64,000 nucleotides of DNA from Sphingomonadales bacterium (GCA_025362295.1 JANYGX010000009.1:82543-146542); one strand, 5' to 3'; counted from the first letter of the stretch, positions 46,518 to 56,388 are shown. Notes: generated by a model from the letters alone, not told the origin. Translations and numbers: made by a program.

Positions 46518-47165
46518 TGGCCAGCCTTGCATGCGATAGGCGCTGTCCCAAAACATCCATTCATAGAGTGCCGCTTGCCTGAAACTTGCCAGCATGCTGT
46601 CTCTGACCTGCTCGGTGGTGCTGGCCGCTGCCTGATCAACAATTGTTTTGACGCGTTCTGTTGCCGCACCAAAGTTCGGATCCGCATAGGTGGCTATCCA
46701 GTTTGCGTATGGGTTGGATGGGCGTGACATTGGCTGGATGGAGTTGCCAACATCCCAGTAAATCCAGAAGCATGGTACAATCGCCGCAACCAGAACCTCG
46801 TAACTGCGGGTAGCTGCCAGCATGGTGAGATAACTTGTGTAGGCAAGGCAGACCGGCGATGGTTGGTAGGGGATTTTTTTGATATTGAGGCGCGTAAAAA
46901 AATCCCTGTGCAAAGCCGCTTCAACTTCCACAGCAACTTTTGCACCATCGGAAAACTCCAGCCTTGCTGCGCTGTCCGGCGCACGAGCAGCAGCCAGTGC
47001 AAGCACCCGCGCGTATTCAGCAAGATACAGACTATCCTGAACGATGTAGTGACAGAATTTGTCTTGTGCCAGTGTGCCACTGGCAAGTTCCGTGAGAAAC
47101 GGGTGCATGGCTATGGCGCTGCGGATAGACGTGATTGTGCTCCAGGCTTGCTCTGAAAATGTCAT
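46509..47165 (-). CDS. tenA: TenA-family aminopyrimidine aminohydrolase/thiaminase II
   Basis: 218 residues. The catalytic Cys lies in IVPCFWIYWDVG near residue 138, and the conserved Glu/Tyr in YEWMFWDSAYRMQGW near the C-terminus. HPFLTELASGTLAQDKFCHYIVQDSLYLAEYARV near 21-55 is family-typical. TenA hydrolyses formylaminopyrimidine and degraded thiamine to salvage the pyrimidine. Its ATG overlaps the TonB-receptor stop (ATGA), so it is the second gene of a thiamine-riboswitch operon. Its end overlaps the convergent comEC by 9 bp. Confidence 0.93.
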   Translation of the reverse strand: MTFSEQAWSTITSIRSAIAMHPFLTELASGTLAQDKFCHYIVQDSLYLAEYARVLALAAARAPDSAARLEFSDGAKVAVEVEAALHRDFFTRLNIKKIPYQPSPVCLAYTSYLTMLAATRSYEVLVAAIVPCFWIYWDVGNSIQPMSRPSNPYANWIATYADPNFGAATERVKTIVDQAAASTTEQVRDSMLASFRQAALYEWMFWDSAYRMQGWPLI

Positions 47166-49294
47166 GGGAAAACTACCTTAAGAGATGCGCCAAACGTGCG
47201 GCCCTTGCTGATGGAAAAACTGTCAAACGGCCCGCCGGGTTTTAAGTCAAGCAGAAAGGGGGATTGCCGCTGGCCAAAACCGGAAGTGGCGTAGCGGATG
47301 TTGCCAATGTTCATCGCCCAGAACTCTGTTGTCAATTTACCCATTGTGACGGCAAGCCTGCCGTTCAAGATGCCGCGTGGTGGTGAATAGAGTATGTTGT
47401 CAATCTCATAATAGACTGTGCCAAGCCGGTTGTAGTCTAGCCGCGCGTCAAGCTTGAGCGGGCCGACAGTGTGTTGCCATAACACTGCAAGGTCAGCAGA
47501 ATAATCCGGCGCATGAGCAAGGCGATTGTTTTTGTAATCGATAATTATGGTTGCATCCAATGGGCTTGGCGCCTGGTACGCGCCTATGCGTGCTGATGTC
47601 CAGCTGGCAGAGGCATCAATTGAAAAGCCAGCAACAAGACCAAGATGCGTGCTTGCTTCCAACCCATGCACCCTAACCCTTGGCACAGAAAACACTGTAT
47701 CGTCAGAGAAAAATTCTGTATTTTGATAGTGACGATAGTCGGTCACAAAACCCGCAAAAGTTGCTCGTATATGTCCATCACTGTTTTGCCATTTCAATCC
47801 CGCCTCCAGCCCTCGCGTGCTTTCAGACTGGAAAGTCGGCGTAAACGGCGGATCAAATGCCGGATTGCGCATAGGGTTAAAACCGCCGGGCTTGAAGCCG
47901 ACGCTTGCTGTGATATACGCATTTAAGTTGGCCTGTGGATGGTAGGATACGGACAGCTTTGGTTGCCAACTGGAAAACGTTTGGTTTTGCAAGCTGTCAA
48001 ACTGTGAAAGCACTGGTGTGACGCGCAAGCGCTGCTTGCTGTCACTGTCGTAGCGCAGGGCCATGCTCAGTTCCAACTGCGGCGACACATCATAATTGCC
48101 TTGCACAAACAAGCCGTATTCAAAGCTTTTATTATAGATATAATGCGGGTTCGGATCGCCAAAACCCTGATAATCATTGATGACCAGTTTTCGGGTGTTT
48201 TGTAAAAACAAACCGGCAATCAGCTTTAACGTGCCTGCATTGCTGCTGGTATAACGCAGTTCACCCGTTTCACTGACAAGCCCCACAGGCTGATGGATGG
48301 GTTGCACCCCGTTTGGATAGTCCACACCTTGCGAAGACACCGGCCCGTGGCGAAAATCAAATTCTTCGGAGAAATTTTTATGATAGTGATCATAGCCTGA
48401 AATGAATTTGAGGGTTGCAGCGTACGGCAGGGTCAATATAATTGTAGCTGCAGCGCCGTAATAACGACGATCCGCACGACCGAGAAAATCACCCTGCGGG
48501 TTTTGCAAAATGCCGCCAGCCAGCCGTCCGTTCGTCAGGTTCGTGGCATTCTCCGAGGATATCCAGGTAGAACCGCCCGCTTCATCAGCAAAGCTCAACC
48601 GCAGATCAAAGCTCACAGCATCCGATAGTTTTACATGCGTTGCAGAGCGCAGGTTGCGCGACACATAATCATCGACGGTACGCTTCAGAAAGCTATTATA
48701 GATCAAACCATCGGTCGACATCAGCGAGCCTGACAAGCGCGTGCTGATGGTTTTGGACACCGGGATATCCAGCGCACCGTCCAATGTTTTGCTGTTGCCG
48801 TTGGCGTACCCAAATTGTGCAAAACCGGCAAAACTGGTGCCGGGCTTAACCGTTTCATAAGAGATAACGCCGCCAGACGCCGAGCGCCCGAACAGTGCGC
48901 CTTGCGGCCCTTTCAAAACCTCCACACGCTGCACATCAAACGGGCGCAACGTGAACAATTCTGAATCCGCAAGCGCCAAGCCATCGACAACAAAACCAAC
49001 CGAGGCTTCCTGATTGATGTTGGTGGCGACACCTCGCACAGAAATAGTGTTGGTGCCGGGGTCTTGGTCGTGGACAATGAACACACCGGGTGTAGCCGCC
49101 ACGATGTCCTCAAGAGTGTTGAGCTTGCGGCGCTCTATATCAGCTCTACTATACACACTGACACTATCGGGGACGGCAATCACAGCCTCGACACGACCGC
49201 GCGCTGTCACTGTAATAGTGTCGATTGGCGCCACTTGAGCGTTACAGGTTGAAAACGAACACGCTGCCGAAATTATCGCGCACAGCTGACGCAT
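47162..49294 (-). CDS. TonB-dependent outer-membrane receptor, TPP-riboswitch controlled
   Basis: 710 residues from the ATG at 49294, which has GGAGA six bases upstream; an ATG six bases earlier is the alternative. A signal peptide (RQLCAIISAACSFSTCNA) is followed by a plug domain (DTITVTARG near 25, DIERRKLNTLEDIVAATPGVFIVHDQ, VDGLALADSELFTLRPFDVQRVEVLKGPQGALFGRSASGG near 100-140) and a ~22-strand barrel ending in SKGRTFGASLKVVFP, with terminal Phe/Pro. The riboswitch and the tenA neighbour point to uptake of thiamine or its breakdown products. No inner-membrane transporter gene is adjacent. Confidence 0.92.
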   Translation of the reverse strand: MRQLCAIISAACSFSTCNAQVAPIDTITVTARGRVEAVIAVPDSVSVYSRADIERRKLNTLEDIVAATPGVFIVHDQDPGTNTISVRGVATNINQEASVGFVVDGLALADSELFTLRPFDVQRVEVLKGPQGALFGRSASGGVISYETVKPGTSFAGFAQFGYANGNSKTLDGALDIPVSKTISTRLSGSLMSTDGLIYNSFLKRTVDDYVSRNLRSATHVKLSDAVSFDLRLSFADEAGGSTWISSENATNLTNGRLAGGILQNPQGDFLGRADRRYYGAAATIILTLPYAATLKFISGYDHYHKNFSEEFDFRHGPVSSQGVDYPNGVQPIHQPVGLVSETGELRYTSSNAGTLKLIAGLFLQNTRKLVINDYQGFGDPNPHYIYNKSFEYGLFVQGNYDVSPQLELSMALRYDSDSKQRLRVTPVLSQFDSLQNQTFSSWQPKLSVSYHPQANLNAYITASVGFKPGGFNPMRNPAFDPPFTPTFQSESTRGLEAGLKWQNSDGHIRATFAGFVTDYRHYQNTEFFSDDTVFSVPRVRVHGLEASTHLGLVAGFSIDASASWTSARIGAYQAPSPLDATIIIDYKNNRLAHAPDYSADLAVLWQHTVGPLKLDARLDYNRLGTVYYEIDNILYSPPRGILNGRLAVTMGKLTTEFWAMNIGNIRYATSGFGQRQSPFLLDLKPGGPFDSFSISKGRTFGASLKVVFP

Positions 49295-49302
49295 GAGCAT
49301 TC

Positions 49303-49416
49303 TCCATCCCTCCGCCGGTATAAGCCGGATCAGGTTCATTGAGGGTCACCGCGCTGCGGGCTTGTGCACGCTCAGCGATATCTCAGCCCCGTCTTGCCAG
49401 GGCACCCCTTGGGAGC
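49303..49416 (-). ncRNA. TPP riboswitch (THI element)
   Basis: On the minus strand the hallmark blocks occur in order: GGGGTGCC (49402-49409), GGCTGAGAT (49381-49389), ACCCT (49342-49346), GAACCTGATC (49328-49337) and GGAGGGAT near 49306-49313. The 3' end reaches the GGAGA ribosome site of the TonB-receptor gene, so TPP binding probably hides that site and represses translation. Confidence 0.96.
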
Positions 49417-49492
49417 GGCGGGCATGCGATTATTTCGCCTGGCTGTCAATATTTTGACTTGAACTCCTCCTTAGGTTGTGTATATTGCAGCC

Positions 49493-49828
49493 ATGCATGC
49501 TCAAAGTAGTGACTCTTTAGTGCCAATGAATAATTTGCGCCGTTCCGGGCGGCGCACCGTGCTTTGGCGAGCAACTCTTGGGCTGCATAACATCGATTAC
49601 CCTGTATGGGTCCGCAACATCAGCGCTGGCGGGCTCGCCATACAGGGTGATTTTAGCCTGACGGTTTCCAGTGGCGTGATGCTAGATATTCCAGTGCATG
49701 GTTTATTTCGCTGTTTCGTCATCTGGAGCGACCAAGGCTTGCATGGCCTTGCCTTTCAAGATCCGGCAGACACCATCATCAATCGCTTTGCTAATAACGC
49801 TGTGAGCTTGGGTTTGGTGGCATTATGA
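49493..49828 (+). CDS. PilZ-domain protein
   Basis: About 111 residues. The c-di-GMP signature is complete: RxxxR in NLRRSGRRTVLW near 14-20 and N-x-S-x2-G in RNISAGGLAIQG near 45. A single domain, with no fused partner. It may couple c-di-GMP to motility or surface behaviour, but no target is near. The ATG at 49493 may be close to the transcription start (TTGACT at 49453); an ATG at 49526 keeps the RxxxR motif and is an alternative. Confidence 0.85.
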   Translation: MHAQSSDSLVPMNNLRRSGRRTVLWRATLGLHNIDYPVWVRNISAGGLAIQGDFSLTVSSGVMLDIPVHGLFRCFVIWSDQGLHGLAFQDPADTIINRFANNAVSLGLVAL

Positions 49829-50163
49829 GCGCCGTACCCAAACTCACCACCGGCCTATGGATATCATCCGTGCTGCGCCGTACCCAGGCGGACGGCGTTA
49901 TGGCAACCGTGATGATCATCGGCGATCATATGTACGGCGCTGTGCTCGTGGTCGCTCGGGCGCGGAATGGTCTCTCACGGCTCTATACAGCGACGATGGC
50001 ACGCGATGGTAGCCCAGCGTGGATCGAGACCACAAAAACCGCTTTAAGTGATAACGAGGTGACGGAACGCACCCATTTTTTAAGGAAACGCGATACGGAT
50101 TTGTGGGTATTGGAAATAGAAACTGACACCCCGGAACTTTACCTTGACGGCCAGATGGTTTGA
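49825..50163 (+). CDS. DUF1491 family protein
   Basis: 112 residues. The pattern LTTGLWISSVLRRTQADGVMATVMIIGD, then YTATMARDGSPAW and a C-terminal FLRKRDTDLWVLEIETD is that of DUF1491, an alphaproteobacterial family of unknown function. The ATG overlaps the stop of the PilZ gene (ATGA). It ends directly against the convergent smc. Confidence 0.82.
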   Translation: MSAVPKLTTGLWISSVLRRTQADGVMATVMIIGDHMYGAVLVVARARNGLSRLYTATMARDGSPAWIETTKTALSDNEVTERTHFLRKRDTDLWVLEIETDTPELYLDGQMV

Positions 50164-53100
50164 CTATTCCGCTGCCAACAGTTGCTCGGCGCGGCCAAGA
50201 TCAACCGACACCAGTTGCGATACACCGCGCTCAGCCATGGTGACACCGTAGAGCCGGTGCATCCGGCTCATGGTAACCGCATTATGGGTAACAATGAGAA
50301 AGCGGGTTTTAGTGCGCTTGATCATGTCATCCAGGAGATCACAAAATCGCTCCACATTGGCATCGTCGAGCGGCGCATCCACTTCATCAAGCACACAAAT
50401 CGGTGCTGGGTTGGTGAGGAAGACAGCAAAAATCAACGCGGTTGCTGTGAGTGCCTGTTCACCACCCGAGAGCAACGCCATATGCGCCACTTTTTTGCCT
50501 GGCGGGGCAGCAAAAATTTCAAGACCGGCATCAAGCGGATCATCTGAATCAATCAGCGCCAGATGCGCATCACCGCCTACAAACAGCGTTGAAAACAGCA
50601 CTTTGAAATGCGCGTTGACCTCCTCAAACGCCGCCAGCAACCGCTGCCTGCCTTCACGATTAAGCGAGCCAATGGCGCTGCGCAATTTCGCAATGGCGCT
50701 GACCAGCTCGGCACTCTCCACTTCGATTTGCGCACGTTTTTCTGTAAGCTCGCCATGTTCGGCTTCCGCCAGCAGATTGACTGCCCCCAGCCGTTCTCGC
50801 TCGGCTTTCAATTTATCCAGCACCGGCTCTAAATGCGCCAGTGTCGGCAGCCCTTCGTTGTCTTCAAGACCAATGGTGCCAAGCACGGCAATAGGCGGCA
50901 CACCAAATTGTTCGTTGACAGCCGCGGCGGCTTCTGCACGCCGCGCGCCCTGGTTTTCGACAACCGCTTCAAGTCGTGCCCGGGTTTCACGGGCCAGCGA
51001 CACGTGCTCGGTGGTGGCACGCGCCTCCTGGTCTACAACGCGCAGTGCGGCCTCCGCTTCAAGCAGCACATCGGCGGCCGCCTGACGTTTGGTTTCTGCA
51101 GCAGCAAGATGGGAAAGCAAAGCCAGCCGCTCAGCTTCAATCGCTGCAGGTCGGCTTTGCACCTGCTCGAGATCCGCTCGCGTGGTGGCAGCGCGTTCAG
51201 CCAACAAACCGGATTGCTGGCGACCATCCTGGACGCGTCGGGTCCAGCTGGCAGTTTCCGTTGTGATCGAGTGCAGGCGCACTGTGTCTGCCTGCACACC
51301 GCGTTCAAAACCATCAAGCTCGGCGCGTGCAGAGGCAAGCGCACTGCGACAATTATCCACCACCCGGCGCTGATCGGCAATCTTGATATTCAGGCGCTCT
51401 ATATCCGGCAAGGCCGCAACAAGCTCTGCCATATGCACTATTTCTGCGTCACGCGCCTTGCGCTCTTCCAGAATACGGTTTTCGGTATCGATCAAACCCT
51501 GCAATCTGGTATCACGTCTGGTTGCTTCCTGCAGCACAGCCGCCAGTGCCCGGCGCGCCTGGTCGGCGGCACCTTCGTGCTGCTTGCGCTCTGTGCGCAA
51601 GGCTTGTTCTGCGACAACTGAGGCCTCAAAGCTTGTTTGCGTGCTATGCATTTTTTCCGCAAGGCTGTCTTCAAGTAAGTGCAGTGTTGCCAACGCTTTG
51701 TGTTGCGTGGCCTCAATTTTCGCAGCCGCATTTGCCTGAGCATCCTGATGACCAGTGTGCGCCTCGGCATTGGCGCTTTCAAATGCAGCCTGTGCAGCTT
51801 CAATGGCCAGAGCCGTGGTCGCTGATATGCGCACATATTCTGTTTCGGCTGCAGCGTGTGCCTCTGCCACAACCACATGACGCGCGCGCTGTGCCAACCG
51901 CTCGGCAGCGGCACTCTTGACATCGGCGGCGGTGTAAAAACCATCCCAGCGCCACAGCTCACCGGCAACGCTGACCAGGCGTTGCCCGACAGCAAGGTTC
52001 ATTTTCAATCTCTGCGCGTCTTCAGCAGTCACCACGCCAATGTGGGCAAGCCGACGAGACAGGCTGTTTGGTGCTTTAACAAAATTTGCAAGTGTTGGCA
52101 CGCCATCAGGCAAGCCCCTATCATCTGGATGATTGCCACTGTCGTCAGCCCAGCGGCGCTTGGCTGTGCCACCGACAGGCGCTGACAAATCGTCTGCCAG
52201 TGCAGCGGCAAGTGCGGCTTCATAACCCGGCGTTACCGTTATCAAGTCCAGCACAGCGGGCCCGTCAGCGGCATGACTGGCGCTGTCGGCCAGCAGCCGT
52301 TCCAGCGCTGTCAGTTCTGCCTTCAGGCCAATCACCTGCCCTTTTGCGGTTTGCACGTTTATCTGGGCATCGCTTCGAACGCTATCGAGATTCAGTCTGG
52401 CAATCTCGCGTGCCGCATCGACACGCTGGCGCACGCTGTCGCGCTCAGCTTCCGCCTCACGCCGTGCGGCTTCACGCTCATGATCAAGCCTTGCACGAAG
52501 TGCTGCGCGTTCGGCTTCTGCAGAACTTCGCACCTGTTCACGTTCAGTTTCAGCCGCACTGCGCACGGCTTCTGTTTCTGTGAGTGTTTTTAATGTGTGG
52601 GCTAACGTGGCTTCAGATTCAGCCACCAACTTTTCAGCCATCGGCAAGCCACTGCCTGACGCTTCAATTTCCAGCCGCTTGCGTTCTTCAGCCAACCGTT
52701 CAAGATCAATTTTCAAACGCTCAACACGCTGTTTTGTATTGTCCAGCTGGCCATCCAGAGCTCGTTTTCTGGCCATGGCATCAGCATTGCGCTGTGTCAG
52801 GTCATCAAAATGCCGTTCGCCCTCTGATGCCAGATTTTCAGCCTCGGCCACGGCATCGCGTGCACGCACCAGTTTGGCCTGCACACCAACCAAGCGTGTT
52901 TCCACATCTGCGCGTTCAGCGGCAAGGCGCGATAACGCTGCTGCTGAATCGTTTTCGAGCTCGATCTCGCGTACCCTGTCGCGATCAATATCTGCCACCA
53001 GTTTGCCAAGTTCCTCAGTGCGCTCGCGCACGCGCTGGGCTTCTGCTGCCAGCTCCTCGACCGCCAGTGTCAAACGTTGCAAAGCCGCAGCGGCTTCCAC

Positions 53101-53958
53101 CTCATTATGGCGCAGTGCTGGCAGCGCGGCTGCCGCTTCTGTTTGCAACGTGGAGAGTTTAGCAACTGTTTGTGTCCAGCGTGTCACATCGGCATCGGTG
53201 ATTTTCAGATCAGCTTCAGCCGATGCCAGAATGTTGGCCGCTTCGCGCCAGCGCCGATAGAGCACGATAGCCTCGGCCTGGCGGATGTCCGCCGACATGG
53301 TTTTATAGCGCTCGGCCTGTCGGGCCTGGCGCTTCAGGGCAATGATTTGCGCATCCATGGTTTGCGTCACATCGGCAAGCCGTTCAAGATTAGCTTCCGC
53401 ACCGCGCAAGCGTTGCTCGGCCTCCTTGCGGCGCGAGTGCAATCCGGAAATGCCCGCAGCTTCTTCGAGCACAGCACGCCGTTCAGCAGGTTTGGCGGCG
53501 ATGATAGCACCAACCCGACCCTGACTGACCAGTGCCGGTGAATGCGCACCGGTTGCGTTGTCAGCAAATATCAGCTGCACATCGCGCTGCCGCACATCCT
53601 TGCTGTTGACACGGTAAGCCGATCCCATTTCGCGCTCGATACGGCGGGAAATCTCTAGTTCATCGCTGTCATTGAATGTGGCTGGCGCCGTGCGCTCGGC
53701 ATTATCCAGAAGCAACGTAACGTCAGCAAAATTGCGCTGTGGCCTGCCGCCGGAACCGGCGAAAATTACATCCTCCATGCCAGCGCCACGCAGGGATTTC
53801 ACACTGGTCTCCCCCATCACCCAGCGCAGCGCCTCCAGCAAGTTGGATTTGCCGCAACCATTGGGGCCAACAATGCCCGTGAGACCCGGCTCGATGACCA
53901 ATTCCGTTGGATCAACGAAGGATTTAAAACCGGATAATCTGAGACGTTTGAATTGCAA
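50164..53958 (-). CDS. smc: Chromosome segregation protein SMC
   Basis: 1264 residues, slightly longer than typical. Walker A GPNGCGKSNLLEALRWVMGE near 33-52; ABC signature LLSGGEQALTATALIFAVF near 1165 and Walker B PICVLDEVDAPLDDANVERF. Coiled coils flank a hinge domain near 520-640 that contains VLDLITVTPGYEAALAAALADDL and LVSVAGELWRWDG. It starts with TTG. It is followed by dsbA-like, DUF721 and mutY in the order typical for alphaproteobacteria. With ScpA/ScpB it condenses and separates chromosomes. Confidence 0.97.
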   Translation of the reverse strand: MQFKRLRLSGFKSFVDPTELVIEPGLTGIVGPNGCGKSNLLEALRWVMGETSVKSLRGAGMEDVIFAGSGGRPQRNFADVTLLLDNAERTAPATFNDSDELEISRRIEREMGSAYRVNSKDVRQRDVQLIFADNATGAHSPALVSQGRVGAIIAAKPAERRAVLEEAAGISGLHSRRKEAEQRLRGAEANLERLADVTQTMDAQIIALKRQARQAERYKTMSADIRQAEAIVLYRRWREAANILASAEADLKITDADVTRWTQTVAKLSTLQTEAAAALPALRHNEVEAAAALQRLTLAVEELAAEAQRVRERTEELGKLVADIDRDRVREIELENDSAAALSRLAAERADVETRLVGVQAKLVRARDAVAEAENLASEGERHFDDLTQRNADAMARKRALDGQLDNTKQRVERLKIDLERLAEERKRLEIEASGSGLPMAEKLVAESEATLAHTLKTLTETEAVRSAAETEREQVRSSAEAERAALRARLDHEREAARREAEAERDSVRQRVDAAREIARLNLDSVRSDAQINVQTAKGQVIGLKAELTALERLLADSASHAADGPAVLDLITVTPGYEAALAAALADDLSAPVGGTAKRRWADDSGNHPDDRGLPDGVPTLANFVKAPNSLSRRLAHIGVVTAEDAQRLKMNLAVGQRLVSVAGELWRWDGFYTAADVKSAAAERLAQRARHVVVAEAHAAAETEYVRISATTALAIEAAQAAFESANAEAHTGHQDAQANAAAKIEATQHKALATLHLLEDSLAEKMHSTQTSFEASVVAEQALRTERKQHEGAADQARRALAAVLQEATRRDTRLQGLIDTENRILEERKARDAEIVHMAELVAALPDIERLNIKIADQRRVVDNCRSALASARAELDGFERGVQADTVRLHSITTETASWTRRVQDGRQQSGLLAERAATTRADLEQVQSRPAAIEAERLALLSHLAAAETKRQAAADVLLEAEAALRVVDQEARATTEHVSLARETRARLEAVVENQGARRAEAAAAVNEQFGVPPIAVLGTIGLEDNEGLPTLAHLEPVLDKLKAERERLGAVNLLAEAEHGELTEKRAQIEVESAELVSAIAKLRSAIGSLNREGRQRLLAAFEEVNAHFKVLFSTLFVGGDAHLALIDSDDPLDAGLEIFAAPPGKKVAHMALLSGGEQALTATALIFAVFLTNPAPICVLDEVDAPLDDANVERFCDLLDDMIKRTKTRFLIVTHNAVTMSRMHRLYGVTMAERGVSQLVSVDLGRAEQLLAAE

Positions 53959-53967
53959 ATCGGGCCC

Positions 53968-54717
53968 TTACTTCAATGCTTTTATTTTGGTTTCGACAGC
54001 CAGCCATGGCTCGGTGCCAGCGACAATTTCAAGCTTCTCGCCATTGATGAAAAATGTTGGTGTCGATTGCACCTGATATTTCTCAACCCCTGTTTTCATA
54101 TTGGTTTGCATCGCGTTAAGGGTTGCCTGATTGTTGATGCATTTGTTGAATTGTGCTTCCGGCAAGCCGTGCTTGCGCAAAAAATCACCTATGCCAGACT
54201 TCTTTGCACTGAACGCCACGGACAGCAGCGGCGGCTTGCCTTTCAAGGCTTCCTGCTCGGCCGGTGTGATAGTTTGCAGGCTCTTCAAGGCGGCGGCTGT
54301 CCATTCATCAAAATGATTATAAAATACATTGGTGAACGCAAAGAAGCGCTGCGGGGTTTGGCAATAGGTTACCATTGTCGGGATGACATCAATAATGCCG
54401 TGTATAAGAAAACTGCGAAACTCAAACTGTACCTGACCAGAGCGGATGTACGAATCAAGTCCTTTGGCCGAATCACTGTGAAATTTATTGCAATGCGGAC
54501 AGGTGTAAGAGGCATATTCAATAATGTGCACTTTGGCCTTGGGGTTGCCCATGGCATAGCCACCTTCTGGTGTCGCCATCACTGTTTTAGACCAATCCAC
54601 CGCTGTCGTTACAGCCGCTGGCTTTGTCACGGGCGTTGCCGGTGCGGCAGCCACAGCCTGCGTTGCGGGAACGAGAAGCGCTGCAACTAACAACATCGGG
54701 TATATTTTAGACTTCAT
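53968..54717 (-). CDS. DsbA-family thiol oxidoreductase
   Basis: 249 residues from the ATG at 54717, with AAGGA seven bases upstream; the frame extends upstream but this gives a normal signal peptide (KSKIYPMLLVAALLVPATQAVA). The thioredoxin-fold active site is CPHC in YASYTCPHCNKFHS near 79, and the cis-Pro loop is STPTFFINGEKLEIVAG near 217. It likely oxidises or isomerises disulfides in the periplasm. It is second after DUF721 in a cluster with smc. Confidence 0.92.
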   Translation of the reverse strand: MKSKIYPMLLVAALLVPATQAVAAAPATPVTKPAAVTTAVDWSKTVMATPEGGYAMGNPKAKVHIIEYASYTCPHCNKFHSDSAKGLDSYIRSGQVQFEFRSFLIHGIIDVIPTMVTYCQTPQRFFAFTNVFYNHFDEWTAAALKSLQTITPAEQEALKGKPPLLSVAFSAKKSGIGDFLRKHGLPEAQFNKCINNQATLNAMQTNMKTGVEKYQVQSTPTFFINGEKLEIVAGTEPWLAVETKIKALK

Positions 54718-54790
54718 CACACTATCCTTTGTGTATCTATTAGGGTGGGAGCAACACTGTGTGCAAGCTTGCTTCAGCTTATCCACAGTT

Positions 54791-55306
54791 TCACGACTGT
54801 TTATCCACAGAAAATGTTGTCGCCAAGCTGCTTAGCGCAGCTCTGAGCGGCCCTTCAGGCAAATCGGGTGGTATTCCAGCCAAAAGTGCTGCCAATAACG
54901 CTGGCGGTGCCTCAGTCGTTTTATGTCTTGCGATTGGATATGGCGACATTTGCGGCAAGCTGGTTTGCACGAGTCGCAGCCGCTCGACGGCTTTATAGCC
55001 AAAAAACCGGTTTACCGCCGCAATGATCAGATCAGCCACATGCTGAATCTGCAGCGCTGCTGGGCCGTCAACCGCCAGAGTGAGCGTGCCGCCAATGCGC
55101 TTGTCTGGCGCAAAACTGAGCTTTACCGGCGATGACATGCGCGCATAGGTTGGCCCAGCTATCGTCGGCCACTCGGCAATCAGCGCCCCGTGAGCAAATC
55201 CGTAACGCCGCATCGCTGGTGTCGTGAGTTTGTTGGTGATGTCACCAAGGGCGGCCATCTTGCGGCGACGCTGCGGCTTCCACACGGGTTTTGCGGCTTT
55301 ATCCAT
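54791..55306 (-). CDS. DUF721 (DciA-like) protein
   Basis: 171 residues from the ATG at 55306. The pattern PAMRRYGFAHGALIAEWPTIAGPTYARMSSPVKLSF and the later TLTLAVDGPAALQIQHVADLIIAAVNRFFGYKAVERLRLVQ is the DUF721 fold, related to DciA, which loads the replicative helicase in many bacteria without DnaC. The C-terminal tail is Pro/Ala-rich and probably disordered. It is divergent from mutY with a 26-bp gap; gene order DUF721-dsbA-smc is conserved in related genomes. Confidence 0.82.
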   Translation of the reverse strand: MDKAAKPVWKPQRRRKMAALGDITNKLTTPAMRRYGFAHGALIAEWPTIAGPTYARMSSPVKLSFAPDKRIGGTLTLAVDGPAALQIQHVADLIIAAVNRFFGYKAVERLRLVQTSLPQMSPYPIARHKTTEAPPALLAALLAGIPPDLPEGPLRAALSSLATTFSVDKQS

Positions 55307-55332
55307 GCCAGCGACTGTGCCACAGACCAGCG

Positions 55333-56388
55333 ATGAAGCCAACAACCACGTCAACGGCCCTTGCCCTGCTCAAATGGTACGATCACCATGCGAGGGGCTT
55401 GCCATGGCGGGCACCGCCGGGTGCGCCGCGTGCTGACCCTTACTGGGTTTGGCTTTCGGAAATCATGCTGCAGCAAACCACAGTGGCAGCGGTGATTCCG
55501 CATTTTGAGCGCTATACAGCACTCTATCCAACCGTTGAGGCGCTGGCGGCAGCGCCGCTTGATGAGGTGCTGAGACTTTGGGCAGGGCTTGGTTATTATG
55601 CCCGCGCCCGCAACCTTCATGCGTGCGCAAGGCGCGTGGTGGCTGACCATGGTGGCCGGTTTCCCGAAGATGAGGCGGAGCTGCTGAAGCTCCCCGGTAT
55701 TGGTGCCTATACAGCCGCCGCCATTGCCTGCATCGCCTTTGGCAGGCAGGCGACTGTCGTTGATGGCAATGTCGAGCGGGTGATGGCGCGGCTGTTCCGG
55801 GTCGCAAAGCCTCTGCCACAGGCAAAGACAGTGCTGCGCAATCTGGCCTTGGGGCTGGTTTCACTGGAGCGCCCCGGTGACTATGCCCAGGCCATTATGG
55901 ATCTCGGCGCTACAGTCTGCACCCCAAGGCGACCCAGGTGTGAAATCTGTCCGTGGCAGACGCCCTGCCAGGCCTTTGCGCATGGCGATGTCGCAGACTA
56001 TCCTGTAAAATTGCTCAAACCAGAGCGGCCGACGCGGCGCGGCCTCGCTTTCTGGCTGGAGGCTGAGAATCACGTCTGGCTGCGGCGACGTGAGCCTAGC
56101 GGCCTGTTGGGCGGCATGGTCGAGGTGCCGTCAAGCGTCTGGAGCACGGATTATGACTACAAGATTGCACTTTCCCAAGCACCCATCAAAGCCAGGTGGC
56201 AACGCCAAAACGGCCATATTGTGCATATTTTTACCCATTTCAGGCTAGAACTGGATGTGGTGAAAGCTAGCCTGCCAAAGCGCTCAGCACTGCCTGAGGG
56301 TTTTTGGCACCCGCTGGATCAGATCACGGCCGCTGGTTTGCCAACAGCGTTGCGAAAGGTTGCAGAACTGCTTATCAAACAAGCGTAG
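55333..56388 (+). CDS. mutY: A/G-specific adenine glycosylase
   Basis: 351 residues from the ATG at 55333; the frame extends 14 codons upstream. The catalytic Glu is in WLSEIMLQQTTVAAVIPHF near 40; helix-hairpin-helix LPGIGAYTAAAIACIAFG near 117 and Asp in VVDGNVERVMARLF near 140; the [4Fe-4S] ligands are C-x6-C-x2-C-x5-C in VCTPRRPRCEICPWQTPC near 195-212. The C-terminal NUDIX-like domain that recognises 8-oxoG is present. It removes adenine opposite 8-oxoguanine. Confidence 0.96.
   Translation: MKPTTTSTALALLKWYDHHARGLPWRAPPGAPRADPYWVWLSEIMLQQTTVAAVIPHFERYTALYPTVEALAAAPLDEVLRLWAGLGYYARARNLHACARRVVADHGGRFPEDEAELLKLPGIGAYTAAAIACIAFGRQATVVDGNVERVMARLFRVAKPLPQAKTVLRNLALGLVSLERPGDYAQAIMDLGATVCTPRRPRCEICPWQTPCQAFAHGDVADYPVKLLKPERPTRRGLAFWLEAENHVWLRRREPSGLLGGMVEVPSSVWSTDYDYKIALSQAPIKARWQRQNGHIVHIFTHFRLELDVVKASLPKRSALPEGFWHPLDQITAAGLPTALRKVAELLIKQA

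Noticed and set aside
49303..49339. Extended N-terminus of the TonB receptor reading into the riboswitch
   Set aside because: The upstream codons fall in conserved riboswitch segments; the ATG at 49294 has its own ribosome site and a proper signal peptide.
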